This document shows positions 25,204 to 32,938 of a stretch of 42,037 bases of DNA, piece after piece; position 1 is the first letter of the stretch, and each line of letters starts with the position of its first letter. The notes beneath the pieces were generated by a model that did not search any database, had not been told where the DNA came from, and was given only the letters and a program-made list of their open reading frames with translations. The stretch comes from Psittacicella melopsittaci (GTDB lineage: Bacteria; Pseudomonadota; Gammaproteobacteria; Enterobacterales; Psittacicellaceae), in NCBI RefSeq assembly GCF_003585925.1, contig NZ_NRJH01000054.1, positions 1 to 42,037 of the forward strand. The letters are read 5' to 3'. The position numbers and the translations under genes were made by a program.

Positions 25204-26223
25204 ATGAAATACCCAAAAGCGGTAATCAATACAAAAACTCTGCAACATAATATTAGCTTAATTCAAGACCAAAACCCAGATGCTAATATTATTGCGTTAG
25301 TTAATTCTAATGCCTATGGACATGGTATAGTTGAAATTGCCCGTGCCTTAGAAAATACAGTAAGCTCATTTGCGACTACAAGACTCGATGAAGCAGAAAC
25401 TCTTAGAGATAACGGGGTAAATAGTCCTATAATTGTTACCCAAGGCTTTATTAACCTGGTAGAATTATTTAAGATAATTGATTTAAAAGTTCAGGTGGTT
25501 ATAAGTAATCTAGCCCAACTTGAACTTATTAAACAGTATCAAGAGCACCTTTCGGGCTTAAAAATTTGGTTATATCTTAACCAAGGTGGCTTAAGTCCTG
25601 ATGACCTTATTGAAGCCTATATGAGCATTAAAACTATTAAGGCTATTAAAAGCCTAGGGCTAATGGTTGATGAGTTTAATGAACAAGCTCAAAGTGTTAT
25701 TGAGGCCTATCCATTTAACGATATAGCGATAATGGATAACAAGAAAAAATATGATCTAGATACTAATGCCCAAATTTGGATTAGTTCAGGCGTACAATTA
25801 TATGGTTTACAAGCTTCGGACTATAATGTTAATAACCTAATTAGCGTTATGAACCTTGAAACTACTATAGTACAAATCCATCATCGTAAAGCTGGAGATA
25901 AAATCGGCTACGGAAGCATATACACGGTTCCTAAAGATACTTACATAGGTGTAATTGCTATGGGGTATGGAGATGGTTATCCGCGTAATGCTCCAACAGG
26001 CACGCCAGTGTTAGTTAACCGTCGCATAGTCCCTATTGTAGGGCGCGTATCCATGGATATGCTTACGGTTGATCTAGGTAAAGAATTAATTGATAAGGTT
26101 GGGGATAAAGTCTATATTTGGGGAGATAAGCTTAAAATCGAAGATGTAGCCGCTAAGCTGGGAATTTCTGATTATCAATTAACTTCATATCTAACTGAGC
26201 GTGTTAAACATGAATTTAATTAA
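25204..26223 (+). CDS. alr: Alanine racemase subunit 2: PLP lysine lost, catalytic tyrosine domain intact
   Basis: A 339-residue paralogue of the preceding gene (both begin MKYPKA). Its barrel has lost the PLP site: the Schiff-base lysine is Asn34 (VNSNAYGHG), Lys124 is Tyr, Arg131 is Ser131 (WLYLNQGGLS), the His of the THF motif is Asp156 or Glu157, and RPG reads SSG (Ser194). The C-terminal domain is well conserved: IGYGSIY, AMGYGDGYPRNAPTGTPVLVN with catalytic Tyr255, and VGRVSMDM (281-286). Alone it cannot hold PLP in the usual way; paired with subunit 1 it can donate the missing tyrosine. The start chosen is the ATG at 25204 behind AAGGA; an in-frame TTG at 25198 is less likely. The short spacing supports coupled translation. 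Confidence 0.9.
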   Translation: MKYPKAVINTKTLQHNISLIQDQNPDANIIALVNSNAYGHGIVEIARALENTVSSFATTRLDEAETLRDNGVNSPIIVTQGFINLVELFKIIDLKVQVVISNLAQLELIKQYQEHLSGLKIWLYLNQGGLSPDDLIEAYMSIKTIKAIKSLGLMVDEFNEQAQSVIEAYPFNDIAIMDNKKKYDLDTNAQIWISSGVQLYGLQASDYNVNNLISVMNLETTIVQIHHRKAGDKIGYGSIYTVPKDTYIGVIAMGYGDGYPRNAPTGTPVLVNRRIVPIVGRVSMDMLTVDLGKELIDKVGDKVYIWGDKLKIEDVAAKLGISDYQLTSYLTERVKHEFN

Positions 26224-26232
26224 GCTTTCTAG

Positions 26233-26238
26233 TATAAT
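26233..26238 (+). promoter_or_regulatory. Probable -10 element for pgi
   Basis: TATAAT 51 bases upstream of the pgi start in the 66-base gap after the second alr gene. No terminator separates the two, so pgi may also receive read-through. Confidence 0.45.
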
Positions 26239-26289
26239 GTAGCAGTAAAGTATATACATTTTTATTCAGTTTTCAATTTAGGTTCTTTT

Positions 26290-27933
26290 ATGAAAAACAT
26301 AAATCCAACAACTACACAATCTTGGCAAGAACTTGAACGTTTAGCAAAAGATGTTCCTAGCTTACAACATTTATTTGCTCAAGATAAAGAAAGATTCAAT
26401 AAGTACCATTTAAACTTCGAAGATATTCTTGTAGACTTTTCTAAAAATAATGTTAATGATATTATTTTTAAAACTCTACAAAAACTAGCTAAAGAAACAG
26501 ACTTAGCTGGAGCTATTCAGTCGATGTTTAGTGGGGAAAAAATTAACTTCACCGAAAATCGTTCAGTTTTACATATTGCTTTACGTAAACCAGCAGATCA
26601 ATCTTTAGTTGTTGATGGTGTTGATGTAGTGGCAAATGTACACCGCGTGCTTAAGCAAATGAAAGAGTTTTCTGATCAAGTAAACTCAGGTGCTTGGACA
26701 GGCTTTACTGGCAAGAAAATTACAGATGTGGTTAATATTGGGATTGGTGGCTCTGACTTAGGACCTCTAATGGTAACCGAAGCTTTAAAACCTTATAACC
26801 AAGGTTTAAAACTTCACTTTGTTTCAAATGTTGATGGAACTCATATTGTTGAAACTTTAAAACAATGTAATCCTGAAACTACTCTATTTATTGTAGCTTC
26901 AAAAACCTTTACTACACAAGAAACTATGACCAATGCTCAAACTGCCAAAGATTGGTTATTAGAGCATGCTAATAATGATGTTAATGCAATCGCAAAACAC
27001 TTTGTGGCATTATCAACAAACCTAAAAGCAGTTAGTGAATTTGGTATAGATACTAAGTATGCATTTGAATTCTGGGATTGGGTAGGTGGCCGTTACTCTC
27101 TATGGTCAGCTATAGGTCTTTCAATTAGCTTATCTATTGGTCACGATAACTTCGAGCAATTACTTGCGGGTGCACATGCAGTAGATAATCACTTTGCGAA
27201 TACTCCATTTGAGAAAAATATTCCAGTTATACTAGCTTTAGTTGGTCTATGGAATACTAACTTCTTAGGAGCTCAAACTGAAGCTATTCTTCCTTATGAT
27301 CAATACATGCATCGTTTCCCAGCATATTTCCAACAAGGTAATATGGAATCAAATGGTAAATATGTTGATCGTGACGGCAATGTAATCAACTATCAAACTG
27401 GTCCAATTATTTGGGGTGAACCAGGTACTAATGGTCAGCATGCATTTTACCAATTAATTCACCAAGGTCGCGTTTTAGTTCCTTGTGACTTTATTGCTCC
27501 TGCTATTACTCACAATCCAATTGGTGATCACCATACTAAACTTATGTCAAACTTCTTTGCTCAGACAGAAGCTTTAGCCTTTGGTAAATCATACAATGTT
27601 GTAGTAGAAGAGTTAAAACAACAAGGTAAATCAGAAGAAGAAATTAAAAAACTAGCACCATTCAAAGTGTTTGAAGGTAATAGACCAACTAATAGTATTT
27701 TAGTTAAAGAAATTACTCCTTATACTTTAGGTCAACTTATTGCCCTATATGAACATAAAATCTTTACCCAAGGTGTTATTTTAAATATCTATTCATTTGA
27801 CCAATGGGGTGTGGAATTAGGTAAACAATTAGCTAATAACATCATTCCTGAATTAAAATCAGATGCTCAAGTTACATCTCATGATAGTTCAACTAATGGT
27901 TTAATTAACACATATAAAGCATGGGTTAAATAG
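26290..27933 (+). CDS. pgi: Glucose-6-phosphate isomerase
   Basis: Pgi interconverts glucose-6-phosphate and fructose-6-phosphate. The 547-residue protein carries both family signatures, [17 protein letters not shown] and the C-terminal block around [13 protein letters not shown], as well as the SIS-domain sequences [13 protein letters not shown] and [14 protein letters not shown] and the active-site segments [18 protein letters not shown] and [16 protein letters not shown]. The length equals that of the E. coli enzyme. It has a -10 element of its own and a strong hairpin after the stop. Confidence 0.98.
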   Translation: MKNINPTTTQSWQELERLAKDVPSLQHLFAQDKERFNKYHLNFEDILVDFSKNNVNDIIFKTLQKLAKETDLAGAIQSMFSGEKINFTENRSVLHIALRKPADQSLVVDGVDVVANVHRVLKQMKEFSDQVNSGAWTGFTGKKITDVVNIGIGGSDLGPLMVTEALKPYNQGLKLHFVSNVDGTHIVETLKQCNPETTLFIVASKTFTTQETMTNAQTAKDWLLEHANNDVNAIAKHFVALSTNLKAVSEFGIDTKYAFEFWDWVGGRYSLWSAIGLSISLSIGHDNFEQLLAGAHAVDNHFANTPFEKNIPVILALVGLWNTNFLGAQTEAILPYDQYMHRFPAYFQQGNMESNGKYVDRDGNVINYQTGPIIWGEPGTNGQHAFYQLIHQGRVLVPCDFIAPAITHNPIGDHHTKLMSNFFAQTEALAFGKSYNVVVEELKQQGKSEEEIKKLAPFKVFEGNRPTNSILVKEITPYTLGQLIALYEHKIFTQGVILNIYSFDQWGVELGKQLANNIIPELKSDAQVTSHDSSTNGLINTYKAWVK

Positions 27934-27942
27934 GTTATTTTT

Positions 27943-27966
27943 AGGCTAGAAGGGGACTTCTAGCCT
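27943..27966 (+). terminator. Hairpin terminator after pgi
   Basis: A perfect 10-bp stem (AGGCTAGAAG / CTTCTAGCCT) with a GGGA loop, followed by TTAATCT; the T-tract is weak. Confidence 0.8.
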
Positions 27967-28006
27967 TTAATCTATAAATTTTTAAGCGTATTTTTTGAAA
28001 AAGTAG

Positions 28007-28012
28007 TATAAT
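28007..28012 (+). promoter_or_regulatory. Probable -10 element for fldA
   Basis: TATAAT 47 bases upstream of the fldA ATG. The TTGAAA at 27995-28000 is too close to act as its -35 box. Confidence 0.45.
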
Positions 28013-28059
28013 ACGCCATTGACAAGACAAAAGTTTATTTTTAACAAATTAGGAAGCAT

Positions 28060-28575
28060 ATGTTGTCTCTTATTGGAATTTTTTACGGAAGTGACACGGG
28101 TAATACCGAGAACATTGCTAAAATGTTAGCGGAAAAAATTGGTCCCGATTTATGCGATGTTTATGATATTGCGAAGTGTACTAAAGAAGATCTAGAGAAC
28201 TATAACGTTCTTCTTCTAGGTATTCCTACCTGGTACTATGGTGAAGCACAAGCTGATTGGGAAGACTTTTTCCCTACTTTACAAGCAATTGATTTTAATG
28301 ATCGTGTATGTGCAATCTTTGGTTGTGGAGACCAAGAAGACTACGCAGATTACTTCTGTGACGCTATGGGTGAAGTAGCAAATATCGTTGAAGCAAATGG
28401 AGCTGTTGTTATTGGCCACACTTCACACGATGGTTATACTTTTACCGAGTCTAAAGCTTTAATTGATAGCAATACCCTTGTAGGTCTTTGCATCGATGAA
28501 GATCGCCAACCAGAATTAACTGAAGAAAGAGTTAATAATTGGGTAGCTCAATTAAAAAATGACCTAGGCATTTAA
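28060..28575 (+). CDS. fldA: Flavodoxin I
   Basis: A long-chain, FMN-binding electron carrier that supplies reducing power to enzymes such as biotin synthase and the isoprenoid enzyme IspG. FMN phosphate loop GSDTGNTENIAKM, isoalloxazine loops LGIPTWYYGEAQADWEDF and FGCGDQEDYADYFCDAMG, and C-terminal LCIDEDRQPELTEERVNNWV are close to E. coli FldA. It has 171 residues. The fldA-fur order is conserved with E. coli. Confidence 0.97.
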   Translation: MLSLIGIFYGSDTGNTENIAKMLAEKIGPDLCDVYDIAKCTKEDLENYNVLLLGIPTWYYGEAQADWEDFFPTLQAIDFNDRVCAIFGCGDQEDYADYFCDAMGEVANIVEANGAVVIGHTSHDGYTFTESKALIDSNTLVGLCIDEDRQPELTEERVNNWVAQLKNDLGI

Positions 28576-28588
28576 GTCGTTTTTGTAT

Positions 28589-28594
28589 TATAAT
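28589..28594 (+). promoter_or_regulatory. Probable -10 element for fur
   Basis: TATAAT in the 110-base fldA-fur gap, 91 bases before the fur ATG. The leader contains a small hairpin (TTAGTT / AACTAA). No clear Fur box is visible here. Confidence 0.4.
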
Positions 28595-28685
28595 AGCTAT
28601 ATAAACGTTCATTTTTATCATTTTGCACAGTTTAGTTATTTTCAACTAAGTCTTTATAATATTAACTTCATTAGATATAGCAACA

Positions 28686-29168
28686 ATGGAAAGTTTAACT
28701 CTTGAACAGACTCATAATATGTTACGTAAAGCTGGTTTAAAAATTACAGCTCAACGTATTACGATTCTGAACATTATTGCGGAATCACCTGAAAGACATA
28801 TAGGTGCAGAAGAGATCTATAAAGTTCTCTCTGAACGCAAAAGAGATATAGGTTTAGCTACGGTATATCGTGTCCTAAATCAATTTGAAGAAGCTGGCAT
28901 TGTGGTAAAACATAACTTTGAAGGTACACGTTTTGTTTTCGAATTAACAAATAAAGAAGACCATGACCATATTATTTGTACTGATTGTGGCAAGGTATTT
29001 GAATTTGTTGACGAAACTATTGAAAACAAACAACGTAAAATTATTGAAGATGTAGGTTTAAAACCTAAACCTCAATCACTATACTTTTACGGCAGTTGTA
29101 GAAATAAAAGTACGTGTGAAAGCAATCTAGCTAACTTAGAAAAAGAAGAAGAAAAATCTTCTAAATAG
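28686..29168 (+). CDS. fur: Ferric uptake regulator Fur
   Basis: Fur is the Fe(II)-dependent repressor of iron uptake. The 160-residue protein has the winged helix with KAGLKITAQRITILNII and the recognition helix IGLATVYRVLNQFEEAGIV, followed by the metal-binding dimer domain: HNFEGTRFVFEL, DHDHIICTDCGKVFEF (His-rich site plus CxxC) and YFYGSCRNKSTC. The His after YLYG in E. coli (YGHC) is Ser here. It follows fldA. A plausible target, a Fur-box-like palindrome, lies upstream of the FecCDE-type genes in this window. Confidence 0.97.
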   Translation: MESLTLEQTHNMLRKAGLKITAQRITILNIIAESPERHIGAEEIYKVLSERKRDIGLATVYRVLNQFEEAGIVVKHNFEGTRFVFELTNKEDHDHIICTDCGKVFEFVDETIENKQRKIIEDVGLKPKPQSLYFYGSCRNKSTCESNLANLEKEEEKSSK

Positions 29169-29169
29169 A

Positions 29170-29202
29170 AAAAAGGATTGGAAATATTTTCCAATCCTTT
29201 TT
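29170..29202. terminator. Bidirectional terminator between fur and corA
   Basis: AAAAAGGATTGGAAA pairs with TTTCCAATCCTTTTT around a very small loop. A-run on one side and T-run on the other allow termination of fur (+) and of corA (-), whose stop is 12 bases away. Confidence 0.9.
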
Positions 29203-29213
29203 CTTTATATAAA

Positions 29214-30164
29214 TTATAACCATTTTCGCCATTTGAATATTAGTAAACATCCTACAGCAGATAGGATCATAAAGGCTATGGCATATGGATAACCATATTC
29301 CCAATGTAGTTCTGGCATATCATCAAAGTTCATCCCATACATAGATGCAACTAATGTAGGTGGAAGGAAGATAACTGACATGACAGAGAACATTTTAATA
29401 ATACGGTTTTGCTCAATGTTAATAAGACCCATTGAAGCATCCATTAAAAAACTAATCCGTGTAAATAACAAATCATTATTTGGTTTAATAGATTCAATAT
29501 CACGGAAGATATCACGTGCTTGCTCAATTAGTTCATTAGGTAAGCGTGTTTTACGTAATAAGAAACTTAAAGCACGGTTTGTATCCATTATTGAGCTGTT
29601 TATTTTTGATGTTAAATCCTCGAAATAAGTTAACTCTTCGATGGCAACATCTAGGTCACTACTATTGTCTGAGAGTAGTATTTTACGAGTTAAAACCTCA
29701 AGACTAGCATAAGTATCTTCGATTAAATCTGCTATCTGTTCAATTTTAGTTTCGAAAATATCTAATAAAACCTCATAAGCATTACCATTTGTAAGCTTTT
29801 GATGTAGAGATCTTAATCGGTAAAGACGGAAAGGGGTAAGTTCGCGAGTACGAATACTATATAGTTGATCATTTTTAATCGTAAACGCAACTGTCTCTAG
29901 ATCAGCATACTCATCTTCATCTTCATAGAAAAAGAATGAGTGCAAGTGCAAACCATCTTCATCTTCGAAAAAACGAGCTGAAGCCTCTATATCTTCAAGT
30001 TCTAACTTGGAAGCGAAATTTATATCCAAGGTCTCTTCTATGAAGTGACGATCTTGTTCTGAAGCATCAATTAAATCAATCCAAACAGCCTTTTCGAGGT
30101 TTTCCTTAGTTATGCTCTCTTCACGTTTTAGTCTAAGATTATCTAAGTAGTACGAACTAATCAT
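29214..30164 (-). CDS. corA: Magnesium transporter CorA
   Basis: CorA is a pentameric Mg2+ (and Co2+, Ni2+) channel of the inner membrane. Length (316 residues) and sequence follow E. coli CorA: VWIDL, LEDIEASARFFEDEDGLHLHSFFF, NAYEVLLDIFETKIEQIAD, and the two C-terminal membrane helices, the first ending in the selectivity motif YGMNFDDMPEL. The C-terminus is positively charged (FKWRKWL). GGAGG precedes the ATG by 10 bases. It converges with fur and diverges from efp. Confidence 0.98.
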   Translation of the reverse strand: MISSYYLDNLRLKREESITKENLEKAVWIDLIDASEQDRHFIEETLDINFASKLELEDIEASARFFEDEDGLHLHSFFFYEDEDEYADLETVAFTIKNDQLYSIRTRELTPFRLYRLRSLHQKLTNGNAYEVLLDIFETKIEQIADLIEDTYASLEVLTRKILLSDNSSDLDVAIEELTYFEDLTSKINSSIMDTNRALSFLLRKTRLPNELIEQARDIFRDIESIKPNNDLLFTRISFLMDASMGLINIEQNRIIKMFSVMSVIFLPPTLVASMYGMNFDDMPELHWEYGYPYAIAFMILSAVGCLLIFKWRKWL

Positions 30165-30298
30165 GTGGTTCGATCCTCCATGCTGGTCATATTATATCAC
30201 GTTTACTTTAAAATCTTTTCAAATTATGGTAATTTATGCTAAAATAATACTTATTGTTTTTTATTTAAAACATCAGAATTAGTATAACAGAGGATTCA

Positions 30299-30868
30299 AT
30301 GGCTGTTTTTTCAACAAGCGATTTTAAACCAGGTTTAAAATTTCTTTATGAAGGTGAACCTTGCACAATTGTAGAGAATGAATTTGTAAAACCAGGTAAA
30401 GGTCAAGCATTTAACCGTACACGTATTAAAAAATTAATTTCAGGTAAAGTATTACAAGTTACTTTCAAATCAGGTGAAACAGTAGAAGCTGCTGATGTAT
30501 TTGATATTAACTTAACTTACTTATACAATGATGGTGAATTCTACTACTTCATGAATGATGAAACATTCGAACAAACTGCAGCTAGTGCAGATGTAGTAGG
30601 TGACGCTGTTAAATGGTTAATTGACCAAGCAGTATGTATTGTAACTTTATGGGATGGTCGTCCAATTGGCGTACAACCACCTAACTTTGTTGACCTAGAA
30701 GTAGTAGATACAGATCCAGGTCTTAAAGGTGATACAGCTGGTACTGGTGGTAAACCTGCAACTCTATCTACAGGTGCAGTTGTTCGTGTTCCACTATTTA
30801 TCCAAATCGGTGAAGTGATTCGTGTTGATACACGTTCAGGTGAATACTTAAGCCGTGTGAAAAACTAA
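30299..30868 (+). CDS. efp: Elongation factor P
   Basis: EF-P relieves ribosome stalling at polyproline. The 189-residue protein has the three beta-barrel domains of the family and the modification loop VKPGKGQAF with Lys34, the residue lysylated by EpmA in gammaproteobacteria. The C-terminal signature [20 protein letters not shown] and [14 protein letters not shown] are present. AGAGGA precedes the ATG. Codons are clearly biased, as for a highly expressed gene. Confidence 0.98.
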   Translation: MAVFSTSDFKPGLKFLYEGEPCTIVENEFVKPGKGQAFNRTRIKKLISGKVLQVTFKSGETVEAADVFDINLTYLYNDGEFYYFMNDETFEQTAASADVVGDAVKWLIDQAVCIVTLWDGRPIGVQPPNFVDLEVVDTDPGLKGDTAGTGGKPATLSTGAVVRVPLFIQIGEVIRVDTRSGEYLSRVKN

Positions 30869-30876
30869 TAAAAAAA

Positions 30877-30901
30877 GAGTTCAGTTAGCAAAACTGAACT
30901 C
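30877..30901. terminator. Bidirectional terminator between efp and the porin gene
   Basis: A perfect 10-bp stem (GAGTTCAGTT / AACTGAACTC) with an AGCAA loop, flanked by A-run and T-run. It ends efp (+) and can end the porin unit (-), whose stop is at 30913. Confidence 0.92.
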
Positions 30902-30912
30902 CTTTTTTTTAC

Positions 30913-31998
30913 TTAAAATTGTACACCCCAACCAACTTGAGTAAAGTTATAAGAGGTAGTATTAGCATCATTGCTTGCATTTTCTAAAATGCGGGAATGA
31001 TCTACATAAACAAAGCCGTATTTAAATAGGCTTACAGAAGCCCCATAAGTAATAACTCTTTGCTTAAAGCTATTGTTAGATGCTACATTAACTCCTGATA
31101 AACTAGTTGTCTCAACTTCGTTTTTGTTATCTACTTTATTATAGATATAACGAGCATAAAGATCTAAATAGTCCACAGGTTTTACATTTAAGCTATAAAT
31201 AACGCCATAGACATTATTTTTATAGTTTGTACTCTCTGCAAAGTTATATACGCGTTCATGAGCTCTATAACCAACAGCTTTTACTTCAAAATACTTATCA
31301 AAGCTATAAGCTAGACCTAAAGCATATGGATGAGTTTTGAATCTATTCTCATCAGTTACAACTTGCTTTTGTGAGCCATATAAAGCTAGAACTTTTAAGT
31401 TTTGGCGTTCGCTTAAACTAAAGTTCCAGTTAATGTTCCCTGCAATTTGTGAGTAAGCACCATAATCACTTTTAGCATTGTGGACAAAGCTAAAACCGTA
31501 ATCATAGTATTTATTTTTACTACTTACATATTTCCACATACCTTGATGATATACATCTAAAGAAAGTGGTAAGAAATTAGTTGAACTTATACCAAAATTT
31601 TGTGCCCCTAAGAAAAAGTCTTCTAGAACCCCAGAAGTTTTACCTATAGAGGTTTGCCCTAATTCAGGACTTTTAACAAAAACATAATATTGGCTCGAAG
31701 AGAATTTAGCATTGTCTTCGCGTCTTAAATTGTTGCTTGTGTCTAAAGCGTAACGTCCTACATAAGTAGCCCCAATATAAGCGTTATTAATCTTATAATA
31801 AGGGGTAATCGCGATAAAACTATGCTTAAAACCATCAAGATTAGGATAATAATCATCGCTAAAATTTAATGCCGAAAATTGTAAACGTGCATTAAGATCT
31901 AAAGCTAAATTATCATTATAATTGAAAGTTAAGGCATGAGCTGATACAGACGTTAAACTAAAAAGTATACTAGAAATAACTGTTATTTTATTTTTCAT
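30913..31998 (-). CDS. Outer-membrane porin
   Basis: A 361-residue protein with a clear signal peptide (MKNK, hydrophobic core, SVSAHA with cleavage near residue 22) and a mature part of alternating polar and aromatic strands, ending in the outer-membrane C-terminal motif GWGVQF. The repeated pattern of strands and loops and the sequence DNLALDLNARLQFS at the N-terminus fit the general trimeric porin family. Substrate cannot be inferred. The gene is the last of a - strand group: its ATG lies 11 bases inside the preceding xseB-like gene, an unusual arrangement for a porin, which normally has a strong promoter of its own. Confidence 0.88.
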   Translation of the reverse strand: MKNKITVISSILFSLTSVSAHALTFNYNDNLALDLNARLQFSALNFSDDYYPNLDGFKHSFIAITPYYKINNAYIGATYVGRYALDTSNNLRREDNAKFSSSQYYVFVKSPELGQTSIGKTSGVLEDFFLGAQNFGISSTNFLPLSLDVYHQGMWKYVSSKNKYYDYGFSFVHNAKSDYGAYSQIAGNINWNFSLSERQNLKVLALYGSQKQVVTDENRFKTHPYALGLAYSFDKYFEVKAVGYRAHERVYNFAESTNYKNNVYGVIYSLNVKPVDYLDLYARYIYNKVDNKNEVETTSLSGVNVASNNSFKQRVITYGASVSLFKYGFVYVDHSRILENASNDANTTSYNFTQVGWGVQF

Positions 31999-32212
31999 TC
32001 TCTTTTAACTTCTCAAGTAATGCTTTGTTTAACTGAATTGACGAGTTTAATAAAGAACAAGCTAAAACTAATTGTTCATTTACATTGCTGTTAGAATTTA
32101 TTAAACCTTTGAATTCTTGTATTATTTTATCAAAAGTTTCTGTAAATTCAGCGTTAATTTGACTGTCCTGTTGTTTAGCAAATTCTGCAAAAGTAATTTC
32201 CTTTTCAGACAT
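31988..32212 (-). CDS. Small helical protein, possibly exonuclease VII small subunit (XseB)
   Basis: A 74-residue protein. Residues about 25-74 (FDKIIQEFKGLI, LVLACSLLNSSIQLNKALLEKLKENE) follow the two-helix pattern of XseB ([38 protein letters not shown]), with the Phe, Glu and Leu positions in register. The linker lacks the usual LPLEE, so it is either a diverged XseB or another small coiled-coil protein. It starts directly after the rsuA stop and overlaps the porin start by 11 bases, which supports its being a real, coupled gene. Confidence 0.6.
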   Translation of the reverse strand: MSEKEITFAEFAKQQDSQINAEFTETFDKIIQEFKGLINSNSNVNEQLVLACSLLNSSIQLNKALLEKLKENEK

Positions 32213-32932
32213 TTACTTCTCTCCATTAATTATTTTTAAAGCCTGAGAAACTTCAATTTCAATAAATTGATTTTCTTCTAAATCTTCAGGTAAAGATAAA
32301 TTACCAATTGAAACCCGCTGTAATTCTACTACTTTATTGCCTAAAGCTCCGAACATACGTTTAACCTGATGATATCTTCCTTCGGTAATTGTAAGATACA
32401 CTTGATAAGGGTCATCAGTTAGTTCGAGCACGGCTGGTAAAGTCTTATCCTTTTCCCCTCTTAAGAGAATCCCATTTTCAATTTCTTCTTGATAAAAGTC
32501 TTCTACAGGATCAGCCAAGGTAACAAAGTATTTTTTTGCTACATGGTTCTTAGGCGAGGTTAATTTGTGACTAACATTTCCGTCATTGGTTAAAAGCAAT
32601 AGTCCTGTAGTATCTATATCTAAACGCCCTACACAATGAAAGCTACGATACTCATCAGGTAAAACACTGAACACCGTAGGATGTTCAGTGTCTGAATTAG
32701 CACAGACAAAACCTTGTGCTTTGTTAAAAACTAGCACTACAGGCTCGTACTTAGTATTGATTAGCTCACCATCAATAACTAATTCGATCTCTTCGGGATT
32801 GTATTTTTGTGCAACTTTTGTTACTACTTCACCATTAACCGAGATTAGACCTTTTTTGGCAATTTTTTGTACCTCACTGCGAGATAAAAATGTGTTATCC
32901 ACGATAATTTTATCTAAACGTAATGGTTTCAT
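32213..32932 (-). CDS. rsuA: 16S rRNA pseudouridine(516) synthase RsuA
   Basis: RsuA converts U516 of 16S rRNA to pseudouridine. It has an N-terminal S4-like domain (LRLDKIIVDNTFLSRSEVQKIAKKGLISVNGEVV) and the catalytic domain with GRLDIDTTGLLLLTNDG, in which the first Asp is the nucleophile. Downstream, HKLTSPKNHVAKKYFVTL and LTITEGRYHQVKRMFGALGNKVVELQRVSIG match E. coli RsuA better than RluB or RluE. It has 239 residues. It starts six bases after rnr on the - strand. Confidence 0.94.
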   Translation of the reverse strand: MKPLRLDKIIVDNTFLSRSEVQKIAKKGLISVNGEVVTKVAQKYNPEEIELVIDGELINTKYEPVVLVFNKAQGFVCANSDTEHPTVFSVLPDEYRSFHCVGRLDIDTTGLLLLTNDGNVSHKLTSPKNHVAKKYFVTLADPVEDFYQEEIENGILLRGEKDKTLPAVLELTDDPYQVYLTITEGRYHQVKRMFGALGNKVVELQRVSIGNLSLPEDLEENQFIEIEVSQALKIINGEK

Positions 32933-32938
32933 AAGTTT

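Noticed and set aside
24117..26223. Alr pair as a sequencing error or a plain pseudogene
   Set aside because: Both frames are open to the end, each has several independent substitutions concentrated in one half of the active site, and the substitutions are complementary. Random decay or a base-calling error would not give this pattern.
28600..28680. Possible Fur autoregulatory site upstream of fur
   Set aside because: The leader is AT-rich with TTATCATTT-like pieces, but no palindrome close to the Fur consensus can be found.
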